NCBI RefSeq assembly: GCF_034087045.1
Contig: NZ_CP139247.1
Span: 2,196,001 to 2,260,000, forward strand
Reading direction: 5' to 3'
DNA from: Chitinophaga sancti
Lineage (GTDB): Bacteria > Bacteroidota > Bacteroidia > Chitinophagales > Chitinophagaceae
Length of the DNA stretch: 64,000 bases
Positions within the stretch are counted from its first letter, which is position 1. Every line of letters starts with the position of its first letter. Below are positions 61,124 through 64,000 of the stretch, piece after piece. The position numbers were made by a program, and so were the translations under genes. The notes under the pieces were generated by a model. That model had not been told where the DNA came from. It did no database searches and saw only the letters and a list, made by a program, of their open reading frames with translations.

Positions 61124-62348
61124 ACTGTAATGCTTTTACTGGTGTGATCTTTCGTGTAACCAAAGACGGTATAGTGAGGATGAGCAGGCAAATCAGGAAA
61201 GTACCCAGGTTGATGAGGACTACATGATACCAATGCAGGTCTATCGCGGCTGCAGACATGTAATAACTTTCTTCGTCCAGCTTCAAAAAGCCGATCGTCT
61301 TTTGTAACATCGCGAGACCTACACCCAGTATATCACCTATGATCAATCCGGCCAGCACTATATAACCCGCCTGGTAGATGAAAATACGCTGAATGTTGCC
61401 GTTACGCATACCGAGTGCTTTTAGTATGCCTATCATATTCGTACGTTCGAGAATGAGGATCAGGATGGCGGTGATCATGTTGATAACTGCCACGATGGCC
61501 ATAATGACGAGGATGATGATCTCATTTTTATCCTGCAGTTCCAGCCAGTCAAAGATATTTGGATAGATGTCTTTGATAGTGCGGAGAGCCAGTTTATCCG
61601 GAATACCATTTAACGATTCTTCCCCTATTTCCGTCATTTTACGGTAATCATCAATGAATATTTCATACCCGCCAATGCTGCCCACCGGCCAGTTATTCAG
61701 TTTGCGGATCAGCTCCAGGTCACCAATTACGTAAGTTTTGTCATATTCTTCCACAGCTGTTTTATAGATGCCCGTTACCTTGAGCTTTCTGGCCCTTGGG
61801 GTAAGACCTGCGCCTTGTATAAAATAAATGATCAGGGGGTCGTTGACTTTCAGTTGCAACTCTTTGGCCATAGTGCTGGAAATGATAATTTCCGGTGCAT
61901 AGCTGGTGTCATTGAAGTGAATGACATTGCCAGACTGCATAAAATGCTGAATGTGCGACCAGTTATAATTACGGTCTACGCCTTTGAAAATTACACCGGA
62001 AAGATCTTTCTCCGCCTTGATGATGGCAGATTTAGTGGCGTAAAGATTCACGGTGTTGATACCATTTATTTTTTTCAGGTAGCTGACAATGTTAGTATCT
62101 GCTTCGAAGGGGATCTGTTCTGTGAGGGGACCAGCGTTAGCCTGGTAATTGTTAATATGCATATGCCCCCAAAAGCTGAAGATCTTTTGCTGAATGACCT
62201 GCTGAAAACCGTTTACCAACGCGATTGCCAGAATCATAACAGCTACGCTGATAGCGGTGGCTACCACGGCAATGTTGATGATGAACCTGGAAAAAGAGCC
62301 GGACCGGTTGAAGGCGATCCTTCTGGCAACGAAGAACGATAAACGCAT
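61116..62348 (-). CDS. FtsX/LolC/E-like ABC transporter permease
   Basis: 410 residues. An N-terminal membrane segment (about 22-45) is followed by a large periplasmic MacB-like domain and a C-terminal FtsX domain with three membrane segments (about 265-405), including ERTNMIGILKALGMRNGNIQ, the coupling-helix region of FtsX permeases. It probably extracts lipoproteins or other substrates from the inner membrane. The partner ATPase gene is not adjacent. On the minus strand TACATTTG (62353-62360) ends 4 nt before the ATG, a likely leaderless start. Confidence 0.85.
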   Translation of the reverse strand: MRLSFFVARRIAFNRSGSFSRFIINIAVVATAISVAVMILAIALVNGFQQVIQQKIFSFWGHMHINNYQANAGPLTEQIPFEADTNIVSYLKKINGINTVNLYATKSAIIKAEKDLSGVIFKGVDRNYNWSHIQHFMQSGNVIHFNDTSYAPEIIISSTMAKELQLKVNDPLIIYFIQGAGLTPRARKLKVTGIYKTAVEEYDKTYVIGDLELIRKLNNWPVGSIGGYEIFIDDYRKMTEIGEESLNGIPDKLALRTIKDIYPNIFDWLELQDKNEIIILVIMAIVAVINMITAILILILERTNMIGILKALGMRNGNIQRIFIYQAGYIVLAGLIIGDILGVGLAMLQKTIGFLKLDEESYYMSAAAIDLHWYHVVLINLGTFLICLLILTIPSLVTRKITPVKALQFK

Positions 62349-62442
62349 GAGACAAATGTATCAAATTTTCTGATGGGTAAAAGAGGGTTTTGCCGCTAGC
62401 CGGGGAAAAGGTCGTACCTTAACATTCCTATATAGATAAGTT

Positions 62443-63729
62443 ATGATGATAAAGCCCTACTTCTGTATACCTGTAATTGGGCTGCTGTTTTACTTTTTCC
62501 CGGCAGTAGCGCAGGATAACATCTATGGACCTGGTCACATTTACTATAATAATATCAGGTCTGTAAAACTGAATCAGTCCGGCGATCAGACAGCTTTCCC
62601 CCTTATTTCACTGAGTGGGGATGCCGTGGATCTTACATTTGATGATCTGGATGCGGATGTCAAGAACTACTATTATACATTACAGTTGTGTAATGCAGAC
62701 TGGACCCCTGCCAATATAAATCAGCTGGAATACCTGAGAGGATTTTCTGAGAACAGGATTACGAATTATAAATTTTCCAGTATAGCGCTGGTCCGATATA
62801 CACATTATGAACTGTCGTTGCCGAATGCGAATTGCACGCCTACAAAGGCGGGCAATTACCTGCTGAAGGTATACCTGGATAGCGATACGTCGCAGCTGGC
62901 ATTTACAAAGCGATTGCTGGTGGTGAGTAATAAAGGAGGATTGAGTGGTGTAATACAGCAACCGGTATCGCCAAAGGTGTTCAAGACGAATCAGAAGGTG
63001 AATTTTACGGTGAGTACAGGTGGGTTGAATGTGGTGAATCCTTTTGATCAGCTAAAGGTGGTGATCTTGCAGAACTACAGGTGGGATATTCCAATACTGA
63101 ATCCCAAGCCGATGTTTATAAAGGGAAATACGATTGAGTATAATGCGGAGATGGATTGTCAGTTTCCGGCAGGGAAGGAGTGGAGATGGATTGATCTGAG
63201 GAGTTTCCGGTTGCAGACGGAACGTGTGAAGAAGTCAGATTATCACCCCGATGGTACGGATGTGTATGTGATGCCGGATTATCCAAGGGGGAATACGATG
63301 TATTCTTACGTGAAGGATTATAACGGTATGTACTTTTTAGCGACGATTGATAATTATGATCCGTTTTATGAAGCGGATTATGGAACGGTACATTTTACTT
63401 ATGCTGCGCCGGAGCCGTATGCGGGGTTTGATCTGTACCTGATAGGTGAGTTGACAAATTATGAGTACAATGATGCGAGTAAGATGGTATATAACCCGCA
63501 GACGAGGGCTTATGAGGGAACGATGTTTTTGAAGCAGGGATTTTATAATTATGAATATGCGTTGCTGGATACGAGGGATCCGGATGCGAGGCCGAGTACG
63601 ACAGAGACAGAAGGAGATTGGTGGGAGACGGAGAATAATTATACTATTCTGTTGTATTATAGAGACCTGGGAGGGAGGTATGATGAGTTGGTGAGTACGG
63701 TGACGTTGAATTCGAGATTGAATAGATAA
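62443..63729 (+). CDS. Type IX secretion system plug protein (DUF5103)
   Basis: 428 residues with a signal peptide (MMIKPYFCIPVIGLLFYFFP, cleavage near AVA-QD). The N-terminal domain (about 25-160) shows VKLNQSGDQTAFPLISLSGD, and the C-terminal one (about 330-428) shows NYEYALLDTRDPDARPSTTE and ENNYTILLYYRDLGGRYDEL, matching the DUF5103 'plug' family. In Flavobacterium the plug closes the SprA channel of the T9SS when idle. No other T9SS gene is in the window. Confidence 0.85.
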   Translation: MMIKPYFCIPVIGLLFYFFPAVAQDNIYGPGHIYYNNIRSVKLNQSGDQTAFPLISLSGDAVDLTFDDLDADVKNYYYTLQLCNADWTPANINQLEYLRGFSENRITNYKFSSIALVRYTHYELSLPNANCTPTKAGNYLLKVYLDSDTSQLAFTKRLLVVSNKGGLSGVIQQPVSPKVFKTNQKVNFTVSTGGLNVVNPFDQLKVVILQNYRWDIPILNPKPMFIKGNTIEYNAEMDCQFPAGKEWRWIDLRSFRLQTERVKKSDYHPDGTDVYVMPDYPRGNTMYSYVKDYNGMYFLATIDNYDPFYEADYGTVHFTYAAPEPYAGFDLYLIGELTNYEYNDASKMVYNPQTRAYEGTMFLKQGFYNYEYALLDTRDPDARPSTTETEGDWWETENNYTILLYYRDLGGRYDELVSTVTLNSRLNR

Positions 63730-63731
63730 AG

Positions 63732-63798
63732 CAAAAACGCTTTCGCCATAGACGAAAGCGTTTTTTGTTTGAGCCATGGCCGGCGGCCAGCTTATTAA
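63732..63798. repeat. Repeated terminator-plus-tail element, copy B
   Basis: AAAAACGCTTTCG and CGAAAGCGTTTTT around CCATAGA, followed by GTTTGAGCC, a GGCC-rich segment, and GCGGCCAGCTTATTAA. The arms and the tail match copy A at 57803. As there, it lies between two convergent genes. Confidence 0.8.
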
Positions 63799-63800
63799 AT

Positions 63801-64000
63801 TTACTGCACGGTTTGTCTTAATTTCACAATATTCGCCGCACCCCTCTTTATAATAATTCTCGTACCTCTGTCATAAGTAAAATATCTATAAAACCAGTTT
63901 GTAAACACCACCAGCTTGTTCCTGAATCCCAATAAGCTCATCAGGTGCACCAGCATCCACACGATCCATGCAAAGTACCCACTGATCTTCATACCAAAAA
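63801..64000 (-). CDS. C-terminal part of an NDH-2-like FAD-dependent oxidoreductase, cut by window edge
   Basis: The final 65 or so residues. The frame continues beyond the right edge (codons before the inner ATG read Phe-Gly). The end, KISGYFAWIVWMLVHLMSLL and then RNKLVVFTNWFYRYFTYDRG, is a membrane-associated tail typical of type II NADH dehydrogenases in Bacteroidota. The catalytic domains are not visible. Confidence 0.65.
   Translation of the reverse strand, partial: FGMKISGYFAWIVWMLVHLMSLLGFRNKLVVFTNWFYRYFTYDRGTRIIIKRGAANIVKLRQTVQ

Overview
The window comes from a Bacteroidota chromosome, most likely Chitinophagaceae and Chitinophaga-like. Evidence: the best-supported promoters have the Bacteroidota form (TTG or TTTG, about 19-23 nt, then TANNTTTG); ribosome-binding sites are not obvious; and the protein set includes a T9SS plug protein, a lipoprotein TamA homologue (TamL), a type III glutamine synthetase, a PafA-like phosphatase, a fused E1 alpha/beta dehydrogenase and DUF1573. 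No rRNA, tRNA, CRISPR array, transposase or prophage was recognised.

Layout. 1-1741 is the 3' part of fusA. 1742-4781 is an unusual interruption between fusA and rpsJ. It holds a degenerate polysaccharide-deacetylase-like gene, an outer-membrane beta-barrel gene, and then three tandem transcription-unit-like repeats. Each repeat has a TGAA-rich upstream box, an invariant leader motif (GGGATTGCCGAAAACCA ... AGAGTAGGC), a 20-24 residue very hydrophobic micro-ORF and its own intrinsic terminator. I regard this as the most interesting part of the window. 4782-21747 is the complete S10/spc/alpha supercluster (rpsJ to rplQ, with secY, map, infA, rpmJ and rpoA). Its genes are separated by gaps of about 40-240 nt, and almost every gap carries its own stem-loop.

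21916-30869 holds a zinc-ribbon membrane protein, carA, a candidate minus-strand non-coding RNA (about 24119-24394), an aspartate-type aminotransferase, DUF1573, the fused 2-oxoacid dehydrogenase E1, an orphan OmpR-type regulator and a YebC-type protein. 30981-38246 is a transport block (APC permease, DAACS symporter, DedA, MFS) followed by marR, malate dehydrogenase and a thioredoxin-fold protein. 38601-41164 is the efp-accB-accC operon, whose EF-P has Arg instead of Lys at the loop tip. glnA (type III) and purL are divergent.

46626-56148 holds a PLP alpha-oxoamine synthase, a PafA-like phosphatase, an outer-membrane gene broken by an in-frame amber codon, an enoyl-CoA hydratase, two secreted proteins of unknown function, a TPR protein, and phosphosulfolactate synthase followed by aroE. 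The alpha-oxoamine synthase and phosphosulfolactate synthase could both serve capnine-type sulfonolipid synthesis; this is inference. 56273-64000 holds a methyltransferase, truB, tamL, a TrmH-type rRNA/tRNA methyltransferase, a LolC/E-like permease, the T9SS plug protein and the C-terminal end of an NDH-2-like oxidoreductase. A repeated terminator-plus-tail element sits at two convergent gene junctions there. Several genes in the second half appear to be transcribed without a leader, with the -7 box ending 4-7 nt before the ATG.
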